NCBI GenBank assembly: GCA_035518375.1
Contig: DATIXQ010000136.1
Location: 33,769-97,768, forward strand
DNA length: 64,000 nt
Reading direction: 5' to 3'
Source of the DNA: DATJLY01 sp035518375
GTDB taxonomy: Bacteria; Pseudomonadota; Alphaproteobacteria; ATCC43930; CGMCC-115725
The notes under the pieces were generated by a model that was not told where the DNA came from, did no database searches, and was given only the letters and a program-made list of their open reading frames with translations. This document shows, one piece after another, positions 1 to 8,186 of the stretch. The translations under genes were made by a program, and so were the position numbers. Within the stretch, counting starts at the first letter, position 1; each line of letters starts with the position of its first letter.

Positions 1-252
1 CGATCCCTGACAGACGCCGATCGAGTCGACGTCGCTGAAGCCAAGCGAGCCGTATGTATGGACGTGCGCGTCGATCCAGCCGGGCGTGACATAGCGTCCG
101 CTCAAATCGAGGGAGTTGGCGATCTCCGGCAGGTCATCGCCGATCGAAGCGATCTTGCCGCCCGCGATGACGATATTGGTGACCCGGTCGATACCTTGCT
201 CGATGTCGATGACATGAGCCTTCTTCAGGAGAAGGGGGGCGTCGTCCGACAT
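1..252 (-). CDS. Amidohydrolase-family metallohydrolase, N-terminal part (cut by window edge)
   Basis: Only the first 84 codons are in the window; the rest runs off the left end. They show the usual start of a cyclic amidohydrolase (D-aminoacylase, dihydroorotase or deacetylase type). A small N-terminal beta domain contains 'IVIAGGKIASIG' and is followed by 'PGWIDAHVHT', whose H63 and H65 would be the first two metal ligands of the TIM barrel. The ATG at 252 has AAGAGGAA a few bases upstream. The gene diverges from the binding-protein gene to its right. The family hydrolyses amide or related bonds in the cytoplasm with one or two divalent metals; the substrate cannot be told from this fragment. 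Confidence 0.8.
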   Translation of the reverse strand, partial: MSDDAPLLLKKAHVIDIEQGIDRVTNIVIAGGKIASIGDDLPEIANSLDLSGRYVTPGWIDAHVHTYGSLGFSDVDSIGVCQGS

Positions 253-377
253 TTATTCCTCTTAACCGCTGGGCCCGGCGCGCCCATTTATTGGGCAGCG
301 CCTGTTCGATCCAGATCAATATTGCAATGGCGGAAGTGCAGGGTCAACATACCGAGAGCGTATATAGGGGGCTTGCA

Positions 378-1397
378 GTGAAGCTGCTTTGCACGCGTTT
401 TTCACAGCACACGCGCCGCACCGTCATCGCCGCAATCTTCGTTGCCGCCGCAATCCTCGGCGGGGCCGGCACAGGCCGGGCGGAAGACACAATCCGCCTG
501 CGGCTGGACTGGCTGCCCACGGCCTATCACGCGCCGCTCTTTTACGGGGCCAAGCAGGGCTTCTATCGCGCCGAGGGGATCAACCTCGTCATCGAAGACG
601 GCAAGGGCACCAACGTCGCGCTGCAGGCGGTTGCCGCAGGCAACGATGAAATCGTGCTCGCCAGTTATACGACGATGATCCAGTCGAGCACGGCCGGGAT
701 GGACGTGTTCGGCATCGGCGGCCTGATGCAGCGCAGTCCAGACGCCATCGTGTCTTTACAATCCAATCCAATCAACACGCCCGCCGAACTTGTCGGCAAG
801 ACGATCGCCACGACCCCCGGCAGCGAGATCGCGAAATTGCTAGTGGCTTTCTTCAAGGCTACCGGGCTCGACCCGTCCAAGATCTCCGTCATCAATACCG
901 CGTCGGGGCTGGCGCCGGCGGCCGTCCTCTCCGGCACCGCACAGGCGATGACGGGATGGAGCTTCAGCGATGCGCTGATCCTGAACCAGACGAAGCCCAT
1001 CGCCAAACCCATTCTGATGGCGGATTACGGCATCAATGTTCTCGGCCTTGGCTTCGTCACGACCAAAGCCTATGCCACGAAGAACAGCGATGTCCTCCGC
1101 CGCTTCATGAAGGCCACGACGAAGAGCTATGAGGATGGCCTCAAGCATCCCAAGGACACGATCGCAGCGTTGGTCGCCGACCGTCCGGATACCGCCCCTC
1201 GCGCGGCGCTCATGGAGGAGCAGCTCGGCCTCTTCCCGCAATTCCTCCACACGAAGCGAACGGAAGAGAAGCCCTTCGGTTGGACGGCGCGGGAGGATTG
1301 GGACCAGACGGCACAGCTTCTGCGGGACTATTTCGAGATGACGGCGCAGGTTGACGTCGGCTCGCTCTACACCAACGACTTCGTCGCCAAGAAATAA
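378..1397 (+). CDS. ABC transporter substrate-binding protein, NMT1/THI5 (SsuA/TauA-like)
   Basis: This is a periplasmic binding protein of about 339 aa. I prefer the GTG at 378: TAGGGGG lies about 8 bases upstream, and this start gives a clean signal peptide (twin Arg, then a hydrophobic run, cleavage probably after GRA near residue 35). The frame stays open back to 291, but that extension is hydrophilic. 'LRLDWLPTAYHAPLFYGAKQ' is the typical first strand and ligand loop of the family that binds sulfonates, nitrate-like ions or pyrimidine precursors. No permease or ATPase gene is adjacent, so it is an orphan receptor or uses transporter parts encoded elsewhere. The ligand is unknown. Confidence 0.85.
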   Translation: MKLLCTRFSQHTRRTVIAAIFVAAAILGGAGTGRAEDTIRLRLDWLPTAYHAPLFYGAKQGFYRAEGINLVIEDGKGTNVALQAVAAGNDEIVLASYTTMIQSSTAGMDVFGIGGLMQRSPDAIVSLQSNPINTPAELVGKTIATTPGSEIAKLLVAFFKATGLDPSKISVINTASGLAPAAVLSGTAQAMTGWSFSDALILNQTKPIAKPILMADYGINVLGLGFVTTKAYATKNSDVLRRFMKATTKSYEDGLKHPKDTIAALVADRPDTAPRAALMEEQLGLFPQFLHTKRTEEKPFGWTAREDWDQTAQLLRDYFEMTAQVDVGSLYTNDFVAKK

Positions 1398-1417
1398 AGC
1401 GCGCGCAGGCGCACGAA

Positions 1418-1445
1418 GCCCGCCGCCTCGGGTGAGACGGCGGGC
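1418..1445. terminator. GC-rich hairpin between convergent genes
   Basis: GCCCGCCG (1418-1425) and CGGCGGGC (1438-1445) form a perfect 8-bp stem with a 12-base loop. It sits between the end of the binding-protein gene on the plus strand and the end of the PepSY-like gene on the minus strand. No clear T tract follows on either strand, so a bidirectional terminator role is inferred from position and shape. Confidence 0.5.
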
Positions 1446-1461
1446 CTCGCCATAAATGTGA

Positions 1462-1857
1462 CTACGACTGCGGTGTCACAGTGCCGTCTTGAGCGACCTT
1501 CAGCGACATCTGCTCACCATTCTTTTTCGCCTTCGCAGACCAAGAACCGTTGGTCTGCTTGTGGATCGATTGGACGCTGGTGTAGCCCTGGCGCTGCAGC
1601 AGCTGCTTCACCTGGGTCGCGCTCGCGACCGACTGGCTCTGGTCCATCCGAGAGGACGCGCGCGGTTGGGCTGAGTCGTTCGGCGTAGCCGACGTACCCG
1701 GCTGCATCCCAGTGGACGAACCCGGCTGGGCTGAGTAGTTCGACGTACCCGACTGCGTTGCGCCCGATGCGTGATCGCTGCTCAGGCCCTGTGCCATCGC
1801 AAGCGACGAAGCGCCGGTGAGAAGCGCCGCTGCCATGAGTGTCGTGAACTTCGTCAT
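1462..1857 (-). CDS. Small secreted PepSY-like protein
   Basis: The protein has 131 aa. The ATG at 1857 is chosen because AAAGG lies 6-7 bases upstream and it opens a textbook signal peptide (MTKFTTLMAAALLTG..., cleavage near AMAQ). The longer frame upstream lacks these features. The middle, about residues 25-75, is low-complexity Ser/Gly/Gln/Pro and holds an imperfect duplication (QSGTS...SAQPGSSTGM, then QPGTS...SAQPRASSRM). The last 50 residues (VKQLLQRQGY..., ending TVTPQS) resemble small periplasmic PepSY-type domains, a weak match made by eye. It is probably periplasmic or envelope-associated; function unknown. Confidence 0.75.
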   Translation of the reverse strand: MTKFTTLMAAALLTGASSLAMAQGLSSDHASGATQSGTSNYSAQPGSSTGMQPGTSATPNDSAQPRASSRMDQSQSVASATQVKQLLQRQGYTSVQSIHKQTNGSWSAKAKKNGEQMSLKVAQDGTVTPQS

Positions 1858-2044
1858 CAGTAACCTTTCTCTTGTCGTTTCTACCGACACCCTAAGAACG
1901 ATGAGGCGGTCCCGGATAATCCAAATCTCATTCGCAAGTCGCATTGCCGCCAAAGCAATCGCTCCAGCGGAACGGGGACATAGGGAAGGATCAAGTCTAC
2001 CATTGGCCAAAATCTCGGTAACGTGCGCGCGACAAGGGGGACAC

Positions 2045-3184
2045 ATGAAGCGAAGCGAAGGCCGGATCCTGACAACGCATGTCGGCAGCCTGCCGATAAC
2101 CGCGCCGCTCGACCGCGCCAGCGCCGGCTACGAGGCTGAGCTGCGCGCCGCCGTGCGGGACGTCGTTGCGCGGCAGCGCGCGACCGGCATCGATATCGTC
2201 AACGAAGGCGAATACACCAAGGGCGGCAACTGGCTGAGCTATCTCGACGAGCGCTTCGGCGGTTTCGAGGTGCGGCCGGATACTGACGGCGCGGGGGTGA
2301 TGGCCGCGGGCCGCGACCGCGAGGTGTTCGCGGACTTCTACCGTTATGCGGGCGAGAAAGGCACGCTGTTCTACGCGCCCGGAAGCGTGGTTCCTGCGGG
2401 GCGGCGCCCGACATGGGTCTGCACCGGCCCGGTCACCTATCGCGCGCACGAGGATCTCAAGCGCGAGATCGATACGCTGAAAGCGGCGGCCGGCGCGGGC
2501 GAGACGTTTCTCACCAGTACCGCACCCGCGAGCCTCGAGCCTTATCGCTCCAACGCGTTCTATCGCTCGGAGGAGGAGTTTCTCGGCGCGATCGGCGAGG
2601 CGCTGCGCGAGGAATACGAGGCGATCGCCGCCTCAGGCCTCATCCTCCAGGTCGACGACGCGTGGCTCCCGGCGCTCTGGGACCGGATCGGCATCGGCAT
2701 GGGGCTCGACGCCTTCCGCCGGCGCTCGATGCTGCGGATCGACGTGCTGAACCACGCGCTTCGCAACATTCCCGAGGACCGCATCCGCTATCACCTGTGC
2801 TGGGGAAGCTGGCACGGACCGCACGCCTTCGACATCGAGATGAAGGATTTCGTCGATGTGATGCTGCGCGTGAAGGCGGGAGCTTATTCCTTCGAGGCGG
2901 CGAACGCGCGCCACGAGCACGAGTACGAAGTGTGGGAGAGCGTGAAGCTGCCGCCGGGCAAGATCCTCATTCCCGGCGTCATCACGCATTCGACCGACGT
3001 GGTCGAGCACCCGCGCCTCGTGGCGCAGCGGATCGAGCGCTTCGCGCGCCTCGTCGGGCGCGAGAACGTCATCGCCGGCACGGATTGCGGCTTCGGCGGG
3101 CGCTCCCATCCGCAGATCGCATGGGCGAAACTCAAATCGCTCGCCGAAGGCGCCGCGATCGCGAGCAAATCCCTGTTCGGCTGA
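2045..3184 (+). CDS. Core-MetE (cobalamin-independent methionine synthase C-terminal domain) protein, copy 1
   Basis: The protein has 379 aa, matching only the catalytic C-terminal barrel of MetE (full MetE is about 750 aa). The ATG at 2045 follows AAGGGGG. It begins with 'TTHVGSLP', the usual first strand of the family. The zinc site is intact: H250 and C252 in 'YHLCWGSWHG', E284 in 'YSFEAAN', and C348 in 'GTDCGFGG'. The family transfers methyl or other alkyl groups to a thiol bound at zinc; stand-alone members are thought to take methyl groups from donors other than methyl-tetrahydrofolate. Its closest relative here is the copy at 40368-41681, which shares long stretches around the zinc ligands. 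The substrate is unknown. Confidence 0.85.
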   Translation: MKRSEGRILTTHVGSLPITAPLDRASAGYEAELRAAVRDVVARQRATGIDIVNEGEYTKGGNWLSYLDERFGGFEVRPDTDGAGVMAAGRDREVFADFYRYAGEKGTLFYAPGSVVPAGRRPTWVCTGPVTYRAHEDLKREIDTLKAAAGAGETFLTSTAPASLEPYRSNAFYRSEEEFLGAIGEALREEYEAIAASGLILQVDDAWLPALWDRIGIGMGLDAFRRRSMLRIDVLNHALRNIPEDRIRYHLCWGSWHGPHAFDIEMKDFVDVMLRVKAGAYSFEAANARHEHEYEVWESVKLPPGKILIPGVITHSTDVVEHPRLVAQRIERFARLVGRENVIAGTDCGFGGRSHPQIAWAKLKSLAEGAAIASKSLFG

Positions 3185-3187
3185 CCG

Positions 3188-3478
3188 CTACCGCTGCGCC
3201 GGGGCGGCGCGGGCGTGCGGCTCGCCGTGCAAGAGAAGATCGATGCAGCGTCCCGGCGTGAGCGAGCCGTACTGAGCGGCGAGCAATCCGTTGAGCACGT
3301 TGTCGGGGACCGCGGTCGCAACGAAGCTGCCGAGCTGACCGCCCTCGCGCACCGCCTGCTGGCGCACGCGCTCGCGCAGGATGCCGCATGCGTCGAGCGT
3401 GCCGTAGTTGAGATAGATCACCACAACGCCGATCACGACGATGCCGAGGACAGCCAAGATGCTGACCAACCAGCGCAT
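3188..3478 (-). CDS. Small single-span membrane protein
   Basis: The protein has 96 aa. Residues 4-23 (LVSILAVLGIVVIGVVVIYL) form one strong transmembrane segment, followed by about 70 soluble residues with several Arg and two Cys. The gene starts 3 bases after the stop of the acyl-CoA synthetase gene on the same strand, so the two are probably co-transcribed and perhaps translationally coupled. I recognise no family. With the basic residues after the span it could be an anchored cytoplasmic domain, but topology is uncertain. Confidence 0.6.
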   Translation of the reverse strand: MRWLVSILAVLGIVVIGVVVIYLNYGTLDACGILRERVRQQAVREGGQLGSFVATAVPDNVLNGLLAAQYGSLTPGRCIDLLLHGEPHARAAPAQR

Positions 3479-3481
3479 CGC

Positions 3482-5632
3482 TCAGCCCCGCGCGCCGCAA
3501 ACGATGAGCGCGTCGAGCGCCGTCACGCCGTGACCATCACGGTGGGCGACGAGCGGGTTGATGTCGATCTCCGTGATCTCGGGTTGGGTCATCATCAGCC
3601 GCCCGACGAGGGCGGCCGCGCGCGCAACCGCGGCCACGTCGACAGGACCGCGGCCGCGAAAATCACCCAAGAGCTTCGCCGCCTTGAGACGGCCGAGCTC
3701 GGCCACGATCGCATCCTCCGGCGTGTCGGGCGCGAGGAGCCGCACATCGCCGAGCGCCTCGATCCACACGCCGCCGAGCCCCACCATCACAATCGGTCCC
3801 CAGGCGGGATCGCGGTGCGCCCCTAGCGCAAGCTCGAGGCCGGGCGCGCCCATCGCCTCGATGAGCGCGCCGTCGAGCGCAAGCCCCGGCTCGGCGCGCG
3901 CGACGTTGGCGTGGAGCCGGTCCCACGCCGCGTCAAGCGCCGCCGCGTCGGCGATGCCGAGGATCACACCGCCCGCCTCGGTCTTGTGCGCGAGCGCCGC
4001 GGCCTGCGCCTTGGCGGCGACGGGATAACCCACGCGGCTGGCGATGGCGCGCGCCTCGGCCGGCGAGCGCGCGAGCGCACCCGGCGGCACCGGAATGCCG
4101 ATCGCGCGTAAAATCTCCTTGCCGCGCCATTCGGCCGCCATGCCGGGCGCAAGCGACGGCAGGCCCGCGAAGGGCTTGGCGCGCGGCACAGGCCGCGACG
4201 CCGCGAGGCCGCGGCCGTACTCCGTCAGCCGCGCCATTGCACGAAAGGCGCGCTCGGGCGAACGCAGCAGCACGATCCGGTTCTTCTCGACAACGCGCGC
4301 GACCTCGGCCGAGAGCGGCGAGGTCTCGTTCTGCAGCACGAGCACCATCGGCTTGGGCGATCCCCCCACGCCCTCGACGAGGCGCTCGACCCACTGCACG
4401 CCGACGGCCGAGGAGTGCCCCGGGATCGAGACGATGAGGCTGCCATTGGCGGGATCGGATGTGAGCGCCGCCGCACCCAACCTTACAAGATCGGGCTTCC
4501 AGGCCGGGATCGTGCCGAGATCGAGTGGATTCTCGGGCGGGTTGAAGGTCTCAAGCTGCGGGCGGAGCGCGTCCTTTTGCGGCGCCGACATCGGCGGCAG
4601 GTCGAGCCCGAGCGTGTCGCAATAATCCTGGGCAATGGCGCAGAGCGCGCCCGAGAAGGTCAGGACGGAGGTGCCCTTCACCGGCGGCGCGGGATAGCGC
4701 AGGAGAATGTGGCCGACATCGATCATCTCTTCGAGCGTCTCGACGAACACGACGCCGGCGCGCCGCACGACGGTGCGCATCGCGGCGTGATCGCCGGTCA
4801 AGGCGCCAGTGTGCGAGCGCGCCGCGGCCTGGGCGCGCGCGCTGCGACCGGGATGGAGCAGCACGAGCGGCTTTTTCGCGGCGCGCGCGGCAGCCGCCGC
4901 AGCAAGGAAGTTCGCGGGCTGCCGGATCTGCTCGCCATAGGCGAGGATGACGCCGGTCGCGGGATCGTGCGCCAGGTACTCGATGAACTCGGCGAGACCG
5001 ATGCCGGCCTCGTTGCCGACGGTGACAAGATAGGAGCACGCCACGCCGCGGGCCTCGAGCCCGCCCACGACATGCCCACCCATGCCGCCGCTTTGCGCCA
5101 CCACGGCGACGCCGGGGCCGGCCGCGGGCTCGAGCCGCTTCACGCGCGGGAAGCCCATGAAGCCGATGCAAAGCCCGTCGACATAGTTCGTGTAGCCGAG
5201 GCAGTTGGGCCCGACGAGCGCCAAGCGCCCCGCGCGCGCCGCGGCGCCGATCTCCTGCTGGCGCGCACGCTCGTCCTCGCCCATCTCGGCGAAGCCCGAT
5301 GCGAAAGTGATCGCGGACGTCGTCTTGCGGCGGACAAGACCCGCCACGCTCTCGGCGACGGCGCCGGCCGGAACCGTGAGCACCGCAAGATCGACGCCCT
5401 CGGGCAACTCATCGACGCTCGGCAGACACGGGCGGCCTTCGAGGCTCGCGAGATTGCGCCCGACGAGATGGATGTCGCCGCGATATTCGTTCTGGACGAG
5501 GTTGGCGAGCACCATGTGGCCCGCCGAGCCCGCGCGTGAGGATACGCCGATGATCGCGATCGAGCGCGGCCGCACGATCGACTCGACAGCGGCCACTTCC
5601 CAGCGCGTCGTCGCGGTCCCGCCCTCGTCCAT
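3482..5632 (-). CDS. Acyl-CoA synthetase, NDP-forming (CoA-binding / ligase-like / ATP-grasp fusion)
   Basis: The protein has 716 aa, the normal length for the fused ADP-forming acyl-CoA synthetase/acyltransferase-like family. The ATG at 5632 is preceded by GGAGGGAGG. Domain order is: CoA-binding Rossmann domain (about 15-140, 'RPRSIAIIGVSS'); succinyl-CoA-ligase-like flavodoxin domain containing 'SHTGALTG', the loop that carries the phospho-His in relatives; and a C-terminal ATP-grasp domain with 'HKTEAGGVILGI' and 'EIDINPL'. It should turn a carboxylic acid, CoA and ATP into the acyl-CoA. It diverges from the enoyl-CoA hydratase gene, which fits the first activation step of a degradative route. 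Confidence 0.9.
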   Translation of the reverse strand: MDEGGTATTRWEVAAVESIVRPRSIAIIGVSSRAGSAGHMVLANLVQNEYRGDIHLVGRNLASLEGRPCLPSVDELPEGVDLAVLTVPAGAVAESVAGLVRRKTTSAITFASGFAEMGEDERARQQEIGAAARAGRLALVGPNCLGYTNYVDGLCIGFMGFPRVKRLEPAAGPGVAVVAQSGGMGGHVVGGLEARGVACSYLVTVGNEAGIGLAEFIEYLAHDPATGVILAYGEQIRQPANFLAAAAAARAAKKPLVLLHPGRSARAQAAARSHTGALTGDHAAMRTVVRRAGVVFVETLEEMIDVGHILLRYPAPPVKGTSVLTFSGALCAIAQDYCDTLGLDLPPMSAPQKDALRPQLETFNPPENPLDLGTIPAWKPDLVRLGAAALTSDPANGSLIVSIPGHSSAVGVQWVERLVEGVGGSPKPMVLVLQNETSPLSAEVARVVEKNRIVLLRSPERAFRAMARLTEYGRGLAASRPVPRAKPFAGLPSLAPGMAAEWRGKEILRAIGIPVPPGALARSPAEARAIASRVGYPVAAKAQAAALAHKTEAGGVILGIADAAALDAAWDRLHANVARAEPGLALDGALIEAMGAPGLELALGAHRDPAWGPIVMVGLGGVWIEALGDVRLLAPDTPEDAIVAELGRLKAAKLLGDFRGRGPVDVAAVARAAALVGRLMMTQPEITEIDINPLVAHRDGHGVTALDALIVCGARG

Positions 5633-5692
5633 GTCCTCCCTCCAGCGCCCGCCCGGCTTCAGGGCTATCGTCGGGCGCGCGCAACATATACC

Positions 5693-6550
5693 ATGCCGGG
5701 CTTCTTGGTACATGAGGCGGAGGAGCGCGCGGTGCCCGAGCAGGTCGTCACATACGAGTGCGACGGAACGATCGCGCTCATCGGCCTCAACCGGGCCGAG
5801 AAGCGCAACGCGCTGAGCCAGGAGCTCCAGAAACAGCTGCGCGATGCCGTGCTGCGCGCGCACGACGAGGCGAAGGTCGGGCTCGTGTTCAGCCACGGCG
5901 CCGATTTCTGCGCCGGCCTCGATCTCGTCGAGGCGAGGGCTTGGGTGAATGATCCCGTCGAACTCGCCCGGCGCCGGCGCCGCCGCTTCGAGCGCGCCTT
6001 CGACGACATCGCGCGCGGCCCCATCCCGTTCGTGGCGGCGGTCTCAGGCGCCTGCGTCGGCGGCGGGCTTGAGCTCGCGATCGCGTGCCATGTGCGCGTC
6101 GCCGACGAGACGAGCTACTTCGCGCTGCCCGAAGGCCAACGCGGCATCTTCGTGGGCGCGGGCGGATCGGTCCGCATCGCCCGCGCCTTGGGCGTCGAGC
6201 GCATGTCGGACCTGATGCTCACGGGCCGCGTGCTCACCGCCGCCGAGGGCGAGCGCTACAACCTCGTGCAGTACCTCGTAGCGAAGGGCGAGGCGTTCGA
6301 GCGCGCGAAATCTCTGGCCCTTCGCATCGGCGAGAACGCACCCTTGTCGAACTGGGCGATCGTCAACTGCCTGCCGCGCATTCCCGACATGTCGTACGAC
6401 GATGGCCTCTTCGTCGAGCGGCTCGTCACCAACGCGGTCGCGAGCCCGGAGGCGGGCGAGCGCCTCAAGGCCTTCGCCGAGAAGCGGGCGCAGCGCCTCG
6501 CCGATCCGGGTATGTCGGGCGACGGGCGCAGCGCAACACGGGAGAAGTGA
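5693..6550 (+). CDS. Enoyl-CoA hydratase/isomerase (crotonase) family protein
   Basis: The protein has 285 aa. Both oxyanion-hole stretches are visible ('HGADFCAGLDL' near 68-78 and 'GACVGGGLEL' near 119-128). The two acids that add water in classical hydratases are present: E127 in GGGLEL and E147 in ALPEGQ. Hydration of a 2-enoyl-CoA is therefore plausible, in contrast to crotonases that have lost these residues. It is the first gene of a tight plus-strand run with the thiolase-like and DUF35 genes (1 and 10 bases apart), so it probably makes the 3-hydroxyacyl-CoA used by the next enzyme. Confidence 0.88.
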   Translation: MPGFLVHEAEERAVPEQVVTYECDGTIALIGLNRAEKRNALSQELQKQLRDAVLRAHDEAKVGLVFSHGADFCAGLDLVEARAWVNDPVELARRRRRRFERAFDDIARGPIPFVAAVSGACVGGGLELAIACHVRVADETSYFALPEGQRGIFVGAGGSVRIARALGVERMSDLMLTGRVLTAAEGERYNLVQYLVAKGEAFERAKSLALRIGENAPLSNWAIVNCLPRIPDMSYDDGLFVERLVTNAVASPEAGERLKAFAEKRAQRLADPGMSGDGRSATREK

Positions 6551-6551
6551 G

Positions 6552-7724
6552 ATGGCACTGCGCGATGCGGCAATCGTCGGCTTCGCCGAGACCAAGATCG
6601 TCGAGAAGAGCGACCGCGACATCTGGGAGCTCGGCGCCGAGATTCTCGATGGGCTCCTTACAAGCACCGGCTTCGAGAAGCAGGAGATAGATGGGCTCGT
6701 TCTGAGCGCATCGATGACGGGCTCGGGCAATCCCTTCTGGTCGCAGACGACCGCCGACCAGCTCGGGCTCGAGCTCGATTTCTGCCAGACGGTCGATATC
6801 GGCGGAAGCTCGCCTTTGGGCGCGCTCGCGCGTGCGGCAGCCGCGATCGATGCCGGCCTCTGCACGACGGCAATGCTGCTTTACGCCGATACGCAGGGCG
6901 CGGAGAACAATTCGCGCATGCGTTCCTTCAACGCGGAATGGACCATGCCCTATGGCCTCCTCGGGCCGCCGGGCGCGTTCGGCCTCTTGTCGAAGCGCTA
7001 CGAGCACCTCTACGGGCTCGACTACAGCATGCTCGGCAAGCTCGCGGTGGCGCAGCGCGGACACGCGGTCTTGAACCCCAACGCGGTCGAGAAGCTGCGC
7101 CAGCCGATCACGGTCGACGACTACATCAATTCGCGCATGATCGCCGAGCCGATCCGGCTCCTCGACAGCGTCATGGTGTGCGATGGCGCGAGCGGGCTTC
7201 TCGTCACGAGCCGCACGCGGGCGCGGCGGAAGCGCATTGCCAAATACGTGACGCCCGTCGGCTATGGCGAGCGCACGAATTTCCGCATCGGCGAATCCGT
7301 CGTCGACGTGACGCAGTCGGGCCACCTCGCCGCCGGCAAGAAGGCGTTCGCCGAGGCCGGGCTCACGGCGAGCGCCATCTGCTCGTTCCATCCTTATGAC
7401 GATTTCGTCATCGCCATGATGATCCAGATGGAGATGCTGGGCTTCTGCAAGCCGGGCCAAGGCTGCGCCTTCATCCGCGAGCACGACTTCACACACACGG
7501 GCGACCTGCCGCTCAACACCGGCGGCGGCCAGATCTCGGCGGGCCAGCCGGGGCTCGCCGGCGGCGGCGTCAATCTCGTCGAGGCAGTGCGGCAGCTCAT
7601 GGGCGCCGGGGGCGCGCGCCAGGTGAAGCGCATCAATAATGCGCTCGTCACCGGCATCGGCGGCATTCCCTATGGCCGCAACTGGGCGACCAGCACCGCC
7701 ATGATCCTGACCCCTGGCGCCTGA
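6552..7724 (+). CDS. Thiolase-fold lipid-transfer-like protein without the thiolase cysteines; probable aldolase subunit
   Basis: The protein has 390 aa. The ATG at 6552 starts 1 base after the hydratase stop. The fold is thiolase/SCP-x: 'MALRDAAIVGFAETK' at the start and a C-terminal 'NTGGGQISAGQPGLAGGG'. The nucleophile loop reads 'DIGGSSPLG' (82-90), with serines where thiolases carry Cys. The C-terminal GHP motif is GQP, so its His is lost as well. A normal Claisen thiolysis is therefore unlikely. Proteins of this kind that pair with DUF35 partners (Ltp2 with ChsH2 in steroid side-chain loss) act as retro-aldolases on 3-hydroxyacyl-CoA. The next gene is such a DUF35 protein, so I infer the same type of reaction. 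Confidence 0.85.
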   Translation: MALRDAAIVGFAETKIVEKSDRDIWELGAEILDGLLTSTGFEKQEIDGLVLSASMTGSGNPFWSQTTADQLGLELDFCQTVDIGGSSPLGALARAAAAIDAGLCTTAMLLYADTQGAENNSRMRSFNAEWTMPYGLLGPPGAFGLLSKRYEHLYGLDYSMLGKLAVAQRGHAVLNPNAVEKLRQPITVDDYINSRMIAEPIRLLDSVMVCDGASGLLVTSRTRARRKRIAKYVTPVGYGERTNFRIGESVVDVTQSGHLAAGKKAFAEAGLTASAICSFHPYDDFVIAMMIQMEMLGFCKPGQGCAFIREHDFTHTGDLPLNTGGGQISAGQPGLAGGGVNLVEAVRQLMGAGGARQVKRINNALVTGIGGIPYGRNWATSTAMILTPGA

Positions 7725-7734
7725 GGAGCGAGAG

Positions 7735-8163
7735 ATGAGCGAGACCGTCCACGACACGCTCGACGTTCAGCGCGAGGCGATCATCCCGCGCACCTTCTCA
7801 CGCCCGTTCTGGGAAGCGACGCGGCAGAAGAAGCTTGTCCTCCAGTTCGACCCGCGCAGCGGCAAGTACCAGTTCTTCCCGCGCCCCAACAGCCTGTTCG
7901 ACGGCCGCCGTGGCCTTGAATGGCGCGAGGTGTCGGGAAAGGGCGAGATCTTCACCTACACGATCGCGCGCCGGGGCCCGCCCGCCTTTCGCGGCAAGGA
8001 GCCTTATCTCATCGCGACGGTGACCCTCGAGGAAGGCGTCAACATCATCGCCAATGTCGTCCATTGCGGGCTCGACGAGATCAAGATCGGCATGAAGGTG
8101 CGGCCGTTCTGGGCGCCCCTTGCGAACGGCACGCACCTTCTGATGTTCGAGCCGGCGCGGTAG
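7735..8163 (+). CDS. DUF35 OB-fold protein with degenerate zinc ribbon
   Basis: The protein has 142 aa. The normal architecture is an N-terminal helix, a rubredoxin-like zinc ribbon and an OB fold. Here the ribbon region (about 35-58) reads 'LQFDPRSGKYQFFPRPN' and has none of the four expected cysteines; the only Cys in the protein is C111, inside the OB fold. The OB part ('GKGEIFTYTIARRGPPAF', 'PYLIATVTLEEG') is well kept. Such proteins form an obligate complex with a thiolase-like partner. The gene lies 10 bases after that partner, so this is very probably its cognate subunit. Losing zinc must change how the domain is stabilised. Confidence 0.85.
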   Translation: MSETVHDTLDVQREAIIPRTFSRPFWEATRQKKLVLQFDPRSGKYQFFPRPNSLFDGRRGLEWREVSGKGEIFTYTIARRGPPAFRGKEPYLIATVTLEEGVNIIANVVHCGLDEIKIGMKVRPFWAPLANGTHLLMFEPAR

Positions 8164-8186
8164 CCACCATTTATGGAGCGAACGCC

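Noticed and set aside
253..377. THI-box or other riboswitch before the NMT1/THI5-like gene
   Set aside because: The 125 bases show no conserved thiamine-riboswitch core; the family name alone does not imply thiamine control.
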